This document shows, in pieces, positions 1 to 7,420 of a stretch of 20,546 nucleotides of DNA. A program made the position numbers and the translations under genes. The stretch is taken from positions 1 through 20,546 of the forward strand of contig RPFO01001762.1 in assembly GCA_009746045.1 (NCBI GenBank). The letters run 5' to 3'. Below the pieces are notes generated by a model, which worked only from the letters and a program-made list of their open reading frames with translations, did no database searches and had not been told where the DNA came from. This DNA is from Mesostigma viride (Eukaryota; Streptophyta; Mesostigmatophyceae; Mesostigmatales; Mesostigmataceae). How positions within the stretch are numbered: the stretch's first letter is position 1; each line of letters opens with the position of its first letter.

Positions 1-33
1 CGCGTACTTGTACGGCGCGGACTGAGCGCGACT

Positions 34-678
34 CTACCATTTGACAGTTTCGGGCGTTGGAACAGAACGACTTCGTATCCTCGGAACGCGTCTGTTTGCT
101 CCGTTTGGAGGGTGGTGGAGGGGCGCGTCGAGGACGGGATCTGGTGGAGCGGGACGAACGGTTCGTTTGGTCGGAGGTTTGCGAGGAGTCTTCTTCTGTC
201 GCGGCGGCGGCCGGACCTCTTCCTCCTCGTCCCAGTCGTCTTCGGACTCGGATTCCGTGTCCGATTCCAACGGGACGTCCGTGTCATCCTCCTCCGTTTC
301 GGTCCCTGTAAGCTCTTTCGTTGCCGTCTGTGTCTACCCTTGATCTATCCTCTTCGTCGTCGTTGATGAAACTGCTGTCATACGACCCGTCTTCTTCGTC
401 CTCCTCGTCCTCCTCGGAATCCTCCTCGCTGAGCTCGTCGTCGCGGATCCGGTCGCCCTCCGGGTCGTCGGACTCGTACTCGTCTTCTGCGAAATCGTCA
501 GGGGCCTCTCGTCCGGTTCGAAACGCTGGGGCGCTTTGATCGCGCGCCCGGACCTCGTGGTCGAGGCGGGGGCTACAGGAGGGGTCGAATCCTTCTTCGT
601 GGAAGTAGAAGGAGCGGGGGCGGGGGCGGGGTCTTCTTCTTGGGAGGCATGACTTGCGATGGAGGAGGTTACATCCAT
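34..678 (-). CDS. Acidic, low-complexity hypothetical protein (frameshifted, about 214 aa)
   Basis: I do not recognise a family. The start is the ATG at 678. The N-terminal part is rich in Ser, Pro and Ala and contains the basic patch TTRSGRAIKAPQRFEPDE. A long Asp/Glu/Ser stretch follows (includes SYDSSFINDDEED), then a second acidic run (ESDTESESEDDWDEEEE) and a basic, proline-rich C-terminus ending PTPETVKW. These pieces lie in three different minus-strand frames. The first change is near 505, at a CCCC run in gene sense, and the second near 290-300. Composition (acidic blocks next to Arg/Lys/Pro-rich tails) is typical of disordered nuclear or DNA-associated viral proteins, but that is inference. 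It is divergent from the gene at 742, and the shared intergenic space is about 63 bases. Confidence 0.55.
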
Positions 679-709
679 CGAGGAGAACTTCGACCTCCCC
701 TGAACGCGC

Positions 710-741
710 TTTTTTTTCTGGTACGATACTATACGTTTTCG
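710..741 (+). promoter_or_regulatory. Late-type promoter element of the gene at 742
   Basis: A T8 run (710-717) leads into the 18-mer TCTGGTACGATACTATAC (717-734), which ends 7 bases before the ATG at 742. The same 18-base layout (TCT, CGG-like, then TATAC at a fixed distance) occurs before six other genes here. Function as a promoter is inferred from this recurrence. Confidence 0.6.
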
Positions 742-1980
742 ATGGCCGCCGCGACTCGGGTTCCCGTCCGCGACGTTCGCTTCCGCATACCCGTTCCACA
801 CGTCGGTCGCCACGCCGACCTCTCGCTCCCTCAGACCCAGGCGCGCATCAACGACCTCGCGACCAAGGTGTTCACAGCGTACGAGATCCAGAAAATGAGG
901 ACGTACATCCCCGACCTGCAGTTCAAGGTCGAGGAGGCGCCGCTCATCCAGTTTAACATGTTGGACACGAACTCGAGTGACGATGTGAAGGCGAAACTCG
1001 GTCGCTTCATCGCCGCCGTGTACATGTACGACATCCTGACAAACATGATGCGCGATTACAACGAACGCGTGAGGAACGTGACGAGTTCCAATCTCCTCAC
1101 TACGGATTCTAATGAGGTCGGCAAGATCGCGACGGCGCTGCGAGGGTTCAAGGCGGTTTACAAAGGAACGGATAAAGTGTTCCTCCAACGCATTCCCGCC
1201 GACGTTCTCGAGAACGCGAAGGCGGGAGGCAAGGTATTGGTCCCCAGCCCGGGACTTTCGCCCCTTCCGACGACGAAGGTTACGGTGGGTGAGGATGAGT
1301 TAGAAGGTATTCAGATAGATATCAAACTCCCCGCGGCGGCAGATCTTCCTAAGTACAACTTGGCGAAGGACAAACCTACCGTCGTGTCTGACGATTGTCA
1401 GCCGGCCAAGATGATTTACCATCTCGGGTCCGGAAACATTAACTACACCACTTTTGCGTCCATTCATCACGAGCGTTTAGGGAAATTGGTCCCGGGTACG
1501 GACTTCGATAATCCGTTGATCCCGTTCATCCGCCGAGACATCTTGGCGTTCAACAGGCTCCGAATCGCCATATTGAACGCAATTGATGCGTGGGCCATGA
1601 CAGACACCGCGCTCAAGTCTGTGACGGCACCAGAGGATGCTAAAATCGAAATGCCCGACTATCTCAGGACGCTCATGGTCGCCGACCAGAGAGTCAGCGG
1701 TCTGCCGCAACCAAGTTGCGGGTCCGGATTCGCGGGCGTGTTCTACGACGCGGATCCGGCAAATCCGAAGAAGAAGGCGAAGATCGTGGATCCGTATATC
1801 GTAGCCGCGGACGGCAGCTTGGTGGAAAATCCTAGAGCCAAATACGGACCTTACTGTCAGCGCAAGCGGATGACGTCCGATCTTCTGAGTGGCGTCACGA
1901 CGGGTGGTCCAGGAAGGGTCGCCAATTTCCACACGGGGTCGGCCCGGCGCGTGAAGAAGACGACCAGGAGGAGAAGGTAG
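742..1980 (+). CDS. Hypothetical protein, first of a tandem paralogue pair (412 aa)
   Basis: Intact reading frame with a basic C-terminus (KKTTRRRR). I do not recognise the family. The start at 742 (MAAATRVPV) is chosen because the T-run/TATAC element ends just upstream; the open frame continues upstream to 640 but that part overlaps the promoter. The N-terminal third is predicted to be largely helical (YEIQKMRTYIPDLQF, AAVYMYDILTNMMRDYNERV). The C-terminal third holds the best conserved block, VSGLPQPSC followed by AKIVDPYIVAADGSLVENP and YGPYCQR. The gene immediately downstream (2015-3399) shares all these blocks, so the pair arose by duplication. Its virion-type promoter element and basic tail would suit a DNA-associated or structural virion protein, but nothing in the sequence proves that. 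Confidence 0.85.
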   Translation: MAAATRVPVRDVRFRIPVPHVGRHADLSLPQTQARINDLATKVFTAYEIQKMRTYIPDLQFKVEEAPLIQFNMLDTNSSDDVKAKLGRFIAAVYMYDILTNMMRDYNERVRNVTSSNLLTTDSNEVGKIATALRGFKAVYKGTDKVFLQRIPADVLENAKAGGKVLVPSPGLSPLPTTKVTVGEDELEGIQIDIKLPAAADLPKYNLAKDKPTVVSDDCQPAKMIYHLGSGNINYTTFASIHHERLGKLVPGTDFDNPLIPFIRRDILAFNRLRIAILNAIDAWAMTDTALKSVTAPEDAKIEMPDYLRTLMVADQRVSGLPQPSCGSGFAGVFYDADPANPKKKAKIVDPYIVAADGSLVENPRAKYGPYCQRKRMTSDLLSGVTTGGPGRVANFHTGSARRVKKTTRRRR

Positions 1981-1983
1981 GCG

Positions 1984-2014
1984 TTTTTTTTCTCGTTCAA
2001 CACTATACTACGAC
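1984..2014 (+). promoter_or_regulatory. Late-type promoter element of the gene at 2015
   Basis: T8 run (1984-1991) followed by the 18-mer TCTCGTTCAACACTATAC (1991-2008), 6 bases before the ATG at 2015. It closely matches the element before the paralogue at 742. Confidence 0.6.
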
Positions 2015-3399
2015 ATGTCCGGGAGCGCGTATCCTTTCTTCACCCATGTGGCCACTCCGACAGGTCGCTCCCCGCAGATGCAGGCGCGCGTCGAGGATTT
2101 GGCTTCGAAGATCTTCACGCCGTACGAACTTCAAAAACTGCGAACCTATGTTCCAGATATCAAATTTACGGCCGAGGAGGCCAAATTGTATGAACACAAT
2201 ATCATCGACACGGATGTGAATTTTAAGAAGAAGTTGCGCGAGTTCGTCGCGTCCATCTACGTGTACGACATTTTGGCGAACGCGATGCGGGACATCAACG
2301 AGCGCGTCGCCAACGCGACGAAGGAGGGGGTCTTGGACACCAGTCGGAAGGAACTGGGAAAGATTGTTAATTCATTGCGTGGGTTCGTGGCGTTAGCGAA
2401 GGATAATATGGACTACAGCTTTATGAAGGGTGGTAAGTGGGTAAAGCAGGGGTACACAGATGTTGGAGGGAGATGACATAAATTACGCCGTGTACCTGAA
2501 CCGCATCCCACTCAATGTGCTTGAACAAATCAAAAGTTTGGTTGCCATTACTACTCCTTTCTCGACCAGTGTTGACGTCGATAAAGATAAGCTTGTAAGT
2601 GTCTTGGCACCAGGTCTCCAGGCACACGGGCAACCACGTTATATCCAGGTATTCAAACTCGACAAGGGTTCCTTCCCGAGTACAACAAGATGATTGACGA
2701 CAAAGTGTTTCCGACGATTGTCAGATCAGCAAGCTCATCCCCCACCTATCCAGGCCTAAATAGACGCTTCTGTCTTTGCCAGGAAACACGTCCAACGGTT
2801 CGTTGATTTGGGCATCACAGAATGGATTAATCCGACTAGCAAAAAAAGAGTGTCTATAAAAACATTCACGAACATGATTGCGCCTTTCGTCAAACGCGAC
2901 CTCCTGGCGTTCAACCGCATGCGGTCGGCCATCCTCAACCAGATCGATTCCTGGTGGAGGAACCACGGCGCACTCGCCATGGTAGACGGAGGGGTGGCGG
3001 ACGCGCCGTGGAAGTCGATGGCGCGCATGATGAACGCCGACTACCGCGTCAGCGGGCTTCCCCAGCCGTCCTGCCCGCCCGGGTACGGCAGCCTCTTCTT
3101 CAACAAAGACCCCTCGGATCCCACCGCCAAGATCGTGGATCCGTACATCGTCGCGGCCGACGGCAGTCTCGTCGAGAACCCGAACGCCGTACGGCCCGTA
3201 CTGCCAGCGCAACAAGAACGGGTCCGACATCCTTTCCGGCGTCACGAACGCCATGTCCAGCGCGGGCGCCTCGAATCTCCCCAACTTCCACGTCGCCAAC
3301 GCGTACCGGAAGAAGAGGAGGAGCCACACCGCGAAGAGCAAGCGCAAGTCTCGCACGACTCGCACGTGCGGCCGGAACGCGTTCGTGGGCCTCTTGTAA
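2015..3399 (+). pseudogene. Second tandem paralogue of the 742 gene, interrupted by about five indels
   Basis: The N-terminal 150 residues (MSGSAYPFFTHV..., YELQKLRTYVPDIKF) and the C-terminal block (VSGLPQPSC, AKIVDPYIVAADGSLVENP, YGPYCQR) match the gene at 742. Between them homology can be followed only by switching frames. Changes lie near 2472 (GGG run), 2667 (GGG/TT), 2712 (TTT), 2757 (AAA) and 3189. Fragments such as YLNRIPLNVLEQI and SDDCQISKLIPHL still match the paralogue (FLQRIPADVLENA, SDDCQPAKMIYHL), so the interval is ancestral coding sequence. The tail is very basic (RKKRRSHTAKSKRKSRTTR) and ends at the TAA at 3397-3399. The middle is clearly less GC-rich than the 3' third: 25/60 GC at 2521-2580 against 40/60 at 3061-3120. 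Either a decaying copy or a poorly polished stretch; its promoter element is intact. Confidence 0.7.
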
Positions 3400-3416
3400 T
3401 TTTACTCTTCGGTGTC

Positions 3417-3994
3417 ATGTCGAAGGAAGGAGACACGTGTCCTCGCCACATCGCTTCGCGAACGAGTTGGCCGAGCGCAGGCGCGCCGCGGACGCGTATT
3501 GGAACGAAATCAAAAACCGACAGAGTCTCCGGCACGCCGGGAGGATGATTTACGACGCCCGCGGACACCCGCGCGTGTGCTACGTCAAGGGCGTCAGCCG
3601 TCGTCCGACGCTGGCTCCCGACGAGGTCGAATGCGTCCGTCGGTTCGACGAAATCGGAGAAGCCGCCTTGCGAGGCCAGAAGGTATGGCGAGACTGCGCC
3701 GAAGAAGAGCCGCGGACCGGGTGGGTGCTGTGTTTTCGTTGCAAGAAACCGATGCCCGCCGGGAAAGTAGAGGAATGCGTCCCCATCTCATCCACGCGTC
3801 TTTACATGTTTTTCCACTCCGCGTGCTATAACCGCTTTTTGTCGTCGAATTCGGACGAGGGCGTCCCGCGAGCCCCGCCGTCCGCGGCGGGCGAGACCGG
3901 CGACGACTCGGACCACGTATCCCCTCCCAGTCCCTGTTTCTCCCCCAAACGCATGTGGGATTTGGACGCCCCCGATTTCTGCAGTTACGACTGA
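3417..3994 (+). CDS. Zinc-finger-like hypothetical protein (frameshifted near the N-terminus, about 192 aa)
   Basis: The likely start is the ATG at 3417 (MSKEGDTCPRH), 17 bases after the preceding stop. After about 11 codons the coding signal moves to another plus frame, starting around RFANELAERRRAADAYWNEI, which implies one missing base near 3440-3455. The body contains the motif CFRCKKPMPAGKVEEC followed by FHSACYNRFL. This is a C-x2-C ... C ... H-x2-C arrangement like a treble-clef or LIM/PARP-type zinc knuckle. The C-terminus is Ser/Pro/Asp-rich and probably disordered, ending DAPDFCSYD. Family not recognised; metal binding is inferred from the Cys/His spacing. No copy of the 18-base element precedes it. 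Confidence 0.6.
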
Positions 3995-4016
3995 CAGACG
4001 CGTTCACGGGGCGTGA

Positions 4017-4046
4017 ACTTTTAGGGAGATATACCGTAATACGGAC
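4017..4046 (+). promoter_or_regulatory. Possible promoter element of the gene at 4047
   Basis: ACTTTTAGGGAGATATAC (4017-4034) ends 12 bases before the ATG. It shares the terminal TATAC, the 18-base length and a G-rich middle with the virion-gene element, but not the CCGG core, so it is a weak match. Confidence 0.35.
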
Positions 4047-4448
4047 ATGTCGCTCACTCAGATGGCCAGGAACATGCGTTCGGGAGGCGGGATCGACGCG
4101 CCGACGCCGAGTTTCGCAAGGTCGGCTCCCGTCGCGATCGAGCCCGACTTCCCGATGGAGTATTCCGACCCCATGCCGCCGCCCGCACCCCCTCCGATGG
4201 TCGAAGCGTCCCATCTCGTCGGGTCGACGGTCGTCGAGGGGCGGAAGTCGGCGTATTCCATCGTCGCCGCGTTGGCGGGCGTGTCCGTGACGATCGGCGT
4301 GCTGAAGTTCGCGCCGGCCCGGTTTCCTCGCTGGTTCGAGAACCGCAACACCGGGAAGGTGGACAAGGTGCGGGTGAACGTGGCCGGGCTTCTGTCCGGG
4401 ATCGTGACGTACGGCCTCGTCCTCATGGCCATCAACTTTCGAAAGTGA
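4047..4448 (+). CDS. Two-TM small membrane protein (133 aa)
   Basis: Family not recognised. Residues 1-65 are polar and proline-rich (DPMPPPAPPPMVEASH). Two hydrophobic segments follow: AYSIVAALAGVSVTIGVLKF (about residues 69-88) and VAGLLSGIVTYGLVLMAI (about 112-129). They are separated by a basic loop (RFPRWFENRNTGKVDKVR), and the protein ends in NFRK. This fits a small protein of the virus inner membrane or of a host membrane, with a disordered Pro-rich N-terminal domain. Location in the virion is inferred only from the surrounding structural genes and from the lipid membrane common to this virus group. The start is the first ATG after the TATAC-like element. Confidence 0.75.
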   Translation: MSLTQMARNMRSGGGIDAPTPSFARSAPVAIEPDFPMEYSDPMPPPAPPPMVEASHLVGSTVVEGRKSAYSIVAALAGVSVTIGVLKFAPARFPRWFENRNTGKVDKVRVNVAGLLSGIVTYGLVLMAINFRK

Positions 4449-4498
4449 CGCGTTTGCGACACGAGGAATATTATTTTGCAATAAAAAACGACGACGAG

Positions 4499-4762
4499 AT
4501 GCAAGAAAACGACTACCAAATGCAGAGGTTTCAACTCATCCAGAGCATCGCGCAATGTAGGGACAAGGCTAGAGAGTTGAGGGCGAAGATGGGCTTGCCC
4601 GACGTCCGGCACCCCGTCTTGCCCTCCAATGACGAGACGGATCCCGTCCGTCGGATGACGAGGGCGATCGAGATGCTCGAAGACCGGCTGTACGACGCCC
4701 GCAACGAGGTGTCGACGCTGCAACGGAGGTACCGAGTGTTCGTTCACTCGCAGGCGCAATAA
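4499..4762 (+). CDS. Small helical, probable coiled-coil protein (87 aa)
   Basis: The start is the ATG at 4499 (MQENDYQMQRFQ). A GTG at 4445 is in frame but would overlap the upstream stop codon and read through an AT-rich leader (AATATTATTTTGCAATAAAA), so I prefer the ATG. The protein is charged and helical, with heptad-like spacing in LIQSIAQCRDKARELRAKM and in MTRAIEMLEDRLYDARNEV. A central proline-containing hinge separates them. No signal peptide or TM segment. Family not recognised. It lies between the membrane protein and the DUF5767-like gene with short gaps, all on the same strand. Confidence 0.65.
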   Translation: MQENDYQMQRFQLIQSIAQCRDKARELRAKMGLPDVRHPVLPSNDETDPVRRMTRAIEMLEDRLYDARNEVSTLQRRYRVFVHSQAQ

Positions 4763-4781
4763 ATGTGAGCGGAACGGTACA

Positions 4782-5569
4782 ATGGAAGGTGATTCCGAGC
4801 CCGTCGTCAACATCAATGTTCTCGTGGACAGCAAGAAGGAGTACGTCGACCAACTGGAGCGCGGGATGACGGACCCCGTGTTCCAGGTCCTGAAGAGGAT
4901 GGTGATGGACGCCATCAACGTGTCCCGCGAGGCCGGCATGGACCCCATCTCCGCGTTCGTGCAGCTCGTCGAGGAGATCCCGGAGTGGACCCCCGAGATC
5001 GTCGAGGAGGAAACCGAGCAGATCATGGAGAAGATCCCGTACTTGCGGGACTTGTTGAAGGCCTACTTCGTTTGCACGAGCATGATCATGGGGTCCATCC
5101 GCATGTCCAAAGACCCGAACCAGACGATGCGCGTGCGGGTCCCCACTCCCTCGCGATTCGTGCACATGGTCATGAAGAATCTGGGGTCGGACATCGTGGA
5201 CGACGTGGAACACTTCCTGACCGAGGTCGACGGGGGAACTACAAACTGCATCGTCGTAACGCCTTCGAGGCGATCCGGGAAGCGGTCAAGAACACCGTGC
5301 ACGTGCTCATGCCCATCGACGACATCCTCAAGGAGTACATGGGCGAGCTCTTGAACAAGGACACGTTCAAGGGCGGCGAGGAGGAGGCGCCCGACCCCGA
5401 TCTCATCCAAGGGCCCGAGGACCCCGCGGCGGCGGCGACATTGGCGGAGGGCGGGGATTCGAATATCCGACAGGTGCAAGTGGCGAGACAGGCGCTCGTC
5501 CGCAAGCCCTCGGCCGTACCGCAGGACGAGGATATCGGAGGGGTCACGGTCGAGGACGACGGATTCTAA
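4782..5569 (+). CDS. DUF5767-like conserved NCLDV protein (frameshifted, about 262 aa)
   Basis: The arrangement recalls the DUF5767 family of large eukaryotic DNA viruses. An N-terminal acidic region is followed by a helical section (SAFVQLVEEIPEWTPEI), the block AYFVCTSMIMGSIRMSKD, then VPTPSRFVHMVMKNL. The final conserved block is FEAIREAVKNTVHVLMPIDDILKEYMG. The last block is in a different frame from the first part; the switch is at a GGGGG run near 5231-5235, consistent with one missing G. The C-terminus is Asp/Glu/Pro-rich and disordered, ending VTVEDDGF. The molecular role of the family is unknown to me. The assignment rests on pattern memory of the central and final blocks, so a profile search should confirm it. 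Confidence 0.65.
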
Positions 5570-5571
5570 TA

Positions 5572-5589
5572 TGTCCGGCGTATTTATAG
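5572..5589 (+). promoter_or_regulatory. Late-type promoter element abutting the JAMM gene start
   Basis: TGTCCGGCGTATTTATAG (5572-5589) matches the 18-base element (TCCGG, 6 bases, TATA box) and touches the ATG at 5590 directly. It is most similar to the MCP2 copy (TCTCCGGTCAAGATATAG). Confidence 0.55.
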
Positions 5590-6255
5590 ATGTCGCGCCC
5601 CGCCGATCTGTTGCCTGTCCAAACGCTCGCTTCGGGTGCGAAGGTGATATCGGGGAGGAACGCGACTCGATATCCCGTATCCCCCGAGGCGGTTTCGTTC
5701 ATCCGCTCGACGCTCGATAGCGGGAAGGAGATAGGGGGCACGTTCGTCCCCGACGGTTTCGGCACTTTGCAGCGGTTCAAGACGACGGCGTTCGGCCACA
5801 CGAACGACGTGCAGATCCCTCACGGGACGTTCGAATGGCACACCCATCCTCAGCGTTGCGGGATGACCGACTGTTCGCTGTCGAGTCCGAGCGACACGGA
5901 CGTGGGGATCATATTGGACGACGCGGGCAGCGAGAACATCTCCCACATGGTGTTCAACCACTCGGGCGTGTTCGTGATGACCCTGACGCCCTCGCTCGTG
6001 CGGACCATTTCGACGCGCGGGAAGCGGGTCACGACCGAGATCCGCGGCGCGTTCACGAAATTGCAGGACGAGTTCGCGAAGAGGTTCCGCAAGACACGGA
6101 CCGAACAGGACAAGGACGAGGCGGAGAGGTGGCACCAGCGCGAATGGTTGAAAATGTGCAAGAGCCGGGGGATCCACGTACTATTCTTCCCGTACACGCA
6201 GACCCCGTACGTCCCCGTGGGCGCGGGCGCGGGCGCGGGCGCGGCTCGTCCGTGA
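5590..6255 (+). CDS. JAB1/MPN (JAMM-type) metalloprotease-like protein, possible deubiquitinase (221 aa)
   Basis: The sequence has the elements of a JAMM metal site. A glutamate lies in GKEIGGTF (E47), the HTHP motif is at residues 84-87, and an S-x-x-D motif is at 99-102 (SPSD). In canonical MPN+ proteins the distance from the second His to the Asp is shorter by about five residues. Here the longer loop contains two cysteines (C90, C95), possibly an extra metal or disulphide pair. Residues 103-140 continue the MPN beta fold (DVGIILDD, HMVFNHSGVFVMTLTP). A charged helical segment follows, and the C-terminus is a GAGAGAG tail. Established knowledge: JAMM proteins are zinc isopeptidases that remove ubiquitin or process proteins. 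That this one is active is inferred from retained ligands. It sits just before the packaging ATPase. Confidence 0.72.
   Translation: MSRPADLLPVQTLASGAKVISGRNATRYPVSPEAVSFIRSTLDSGKEIGGTFVPDGFGTLQRFKTTAFGHTNDVQIPHGTFEWHTHPQRCGMTDCSLSSPSDTDVGIILDDAGSENISHMVFNHSGVFVMTLTPSLVRTISTRGKRVTTEIRGAFTKLQDEFAKRFRKTRTEQDKDEAERWHQREWLKMCKSRGIHVLFFPYTQTPYVPVGAGAGAGAARP
6219..6244 (+). repeat. (GGGCGC)4 hexanucleotide tandem repeat
   Basis: Four perfect GGGCGC units plus GG lie inside the 3' end of the JAMM gene and encode its GAGAGAGA tail. Such runs change length readily, so the tail is probably variable between isolates. Confidence 0.85.
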
Positions 6256-6284
6256 CCGTCGCTCGAATGTCGTGATATGAATCA

Positions 6285-7088
6285 ATGGACCTTCAATTGA
6301 AAAAATTCGATCCCTCCAAGATCGGAGACGACAAGGTCGTGTGCATCGTGTCCAAGCGCGGCGGCGGCAAGACGACGCTCGCCACGGACATCATGTACCA
6401 CAAGCGCAACATCCCGTCGGGCATCGTGATGTCCGGAACCGAGGGGTCGAACCGTCATTGGCAGCAGTACGTCCCCAGCCTGTTCGTGTACGAATCCTTC
6501 AACAAGCCCGCGTTGCGAGCGCTGTTGAAGAACCAGAAGCGGCTGTGCAAGGCGGGAAAGGGGCGGAACTGTTTCGTCGTGCTGGACGACTGCGTGTACG
6601 ACCGGACCGTGATGAGGGATCCGTGCATCCGCGAGATCGCGCTCAACGGGAGACACATGAAGATCTTCCTCCTGTTCATCAGCCAGTACAGCATGGACGT
6701 CACTCCGGACATCCGCAGCAACATCGACTACGTGTTCGCGCTGCGGGAAAACATCATCATGAATCGGGAGCGATTGTATCGCAACTACTTTGGCGTCATC
6801 CCTACCTTCGAGGCGTTTTGCGAGATCCTCGACCAATGCACTCAGAACTACGAGTGCCTGGTCGTGGATCACACGAGCGAATCGAATCGTATCGAGGACG
6901 TGATCTTTTGGTACAAGGCGACGCCGCGCGAGAAGTTCGCGATCGGCAGTCCCGGTTTTTGGAATTACAGTCGTTTGAATTATAATCAGGATTACAAAAG
7001 CGACTCGGACGGAGACGAGTGCGGGTCCATGAAGGTCGTCAACACGCGGGTGCGCAAACTCAACGCCGAACGGAAAGACGAGTACTGA
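6285..7088 (+). CDS. A32-like genome-packaging ATPase (FtsK/HerA superfamily, 267 aa)
   Basis: NCLDV hallmark protein that uses ATP to drive viral DNA into the capsid. Walker A is VSKRGGGKTT near residues 22-31. Walker B is CFVVLDD (96-102). A sensor-like glutamine lies in LLFISQYSMD (about residue 134), the usual place in this family. The block DYVFALRENIIMNRERLYRNYFG follows, also typical. Length agrees with A32-type ATPases (about 250-270 aa). The start at 6285 gives a short leader before the first strand. The ATG at 6277 is out of frame. The 3' end overlaps the convergent small gene at 7060-7323 by 29 bases. Sequence is intact, with no frameshift. Confidence 0.95.
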   Translation: MDLQLKKFDPSKIGDDKVVCIVSKRGGGKTTLATDIMYHKRNIPSGIVMSGTEGSNRHWQQYVPSLFVYESFNKPALRALLKNQKRLCKAGKGRNCFVVLDDCVYDRTVMRDPCIREIALNGRHMKIFLLFISQYSMDVTPDIRSNIDYVFALRENIIMNRERLYRNYFGVIPTFEAFCEILDQCTQNYECLVVDHTSESNRIEDVIFWYKATPREKFAIGSPGFWNYSRLNYNQDYKSDSDGDECGSMKVVNTRVRKLNAERKDEY

Positions 7089-7323
7089 CCGGAACCGGGG
7101 GCGCCGCCGGGCCGGGCCGGACAGCAGCGGGCGTCATGATGTACACGGGCTGCTCGATGCGTGTGAGCACGTGCGCGGGAGGAACGGCCACGCCGCCCAC
7201 CGAGGAGGGAGGCGGGGGAGGGGGCAGTCGAGGCGCGTCCGTGATCTTCGGCTTGCGGAGGACCAGCGTGCTGGACGCGCGATGTCTCGTCTTCCTCTTG
7301 ATCGGCCTCGTCCGAGGGGGCAT
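7060..7323 (-). CDS. Small basic, proline-rich protein (87 aa)
   Basis: Start at the ATG at 7323 (MPPRTRPIKRKTRHR). Arg/Lys-rich N-terminus, then a polyproline stretch (LPPPPPPSS), then VHVLTRIEQPVYIMTP-like beta sequence and a Pro/Ala-rich basic C-terminus (VSTRLSVRR). The strongly G/C-biased third codon positions (AAG, ATC, GTC, CTG) match the neighbouring genes, which supports real coding. It ends inside the 3' end of the packaging ATPase gene on the opposite strand. Family not recognised; the basic tail suggests nucleic-acid or virion-core association. Confidence 0.55.
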   Translation of the reverse strand: MPPRTRPIKRKTRHRASSTLVLRKPKITDAPRLPPPPPPSSVGGVAVPPAHVLTRIEQPVYIMTPAAVRPGPAAPPVPVSTRLSVRR

Positions 7324-7398
7324 CCTTACGGATCTACACAGAAAAAGTATGTTTCCTTCGAGCCAATACACGCCCCATGGACGTGAGCGGGTTGGTCC

Positions 7399-7413
7399 GG
7401 GACGGGACGGGAC
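7399..7413. repeat. Short (GGGAC)3 tandem repeat in the MCP1 3' flank
   Basis: Three GGGAC units followed by GAGAC lie just downstream of the MCP1 stop codon, between MCP1 and the small basic gene. Function unknown. Confidence 0.5.
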
Positions 7414-7420
7414 GAGACGT

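Noticed and set aside
640-741. N-terminal extension of the 742 gene to position 640.
   Set aside because: It would run through the T-run and TATAC element, and it adds sequence with no counterpart in the paralogue.
2433-2782. Spliceosomal intron in the 2015 gene: GTAAGT at 2433-2438 and a pyrimidine-rich stretch ending CAG at 2780-2782.
   Set aside because: The interval still matches the paralogue's protein (RIP..VLE, SDDCQ..KLI.HL), so it is coding. Joining at these sites also puts the downstream part in the wrong frame.
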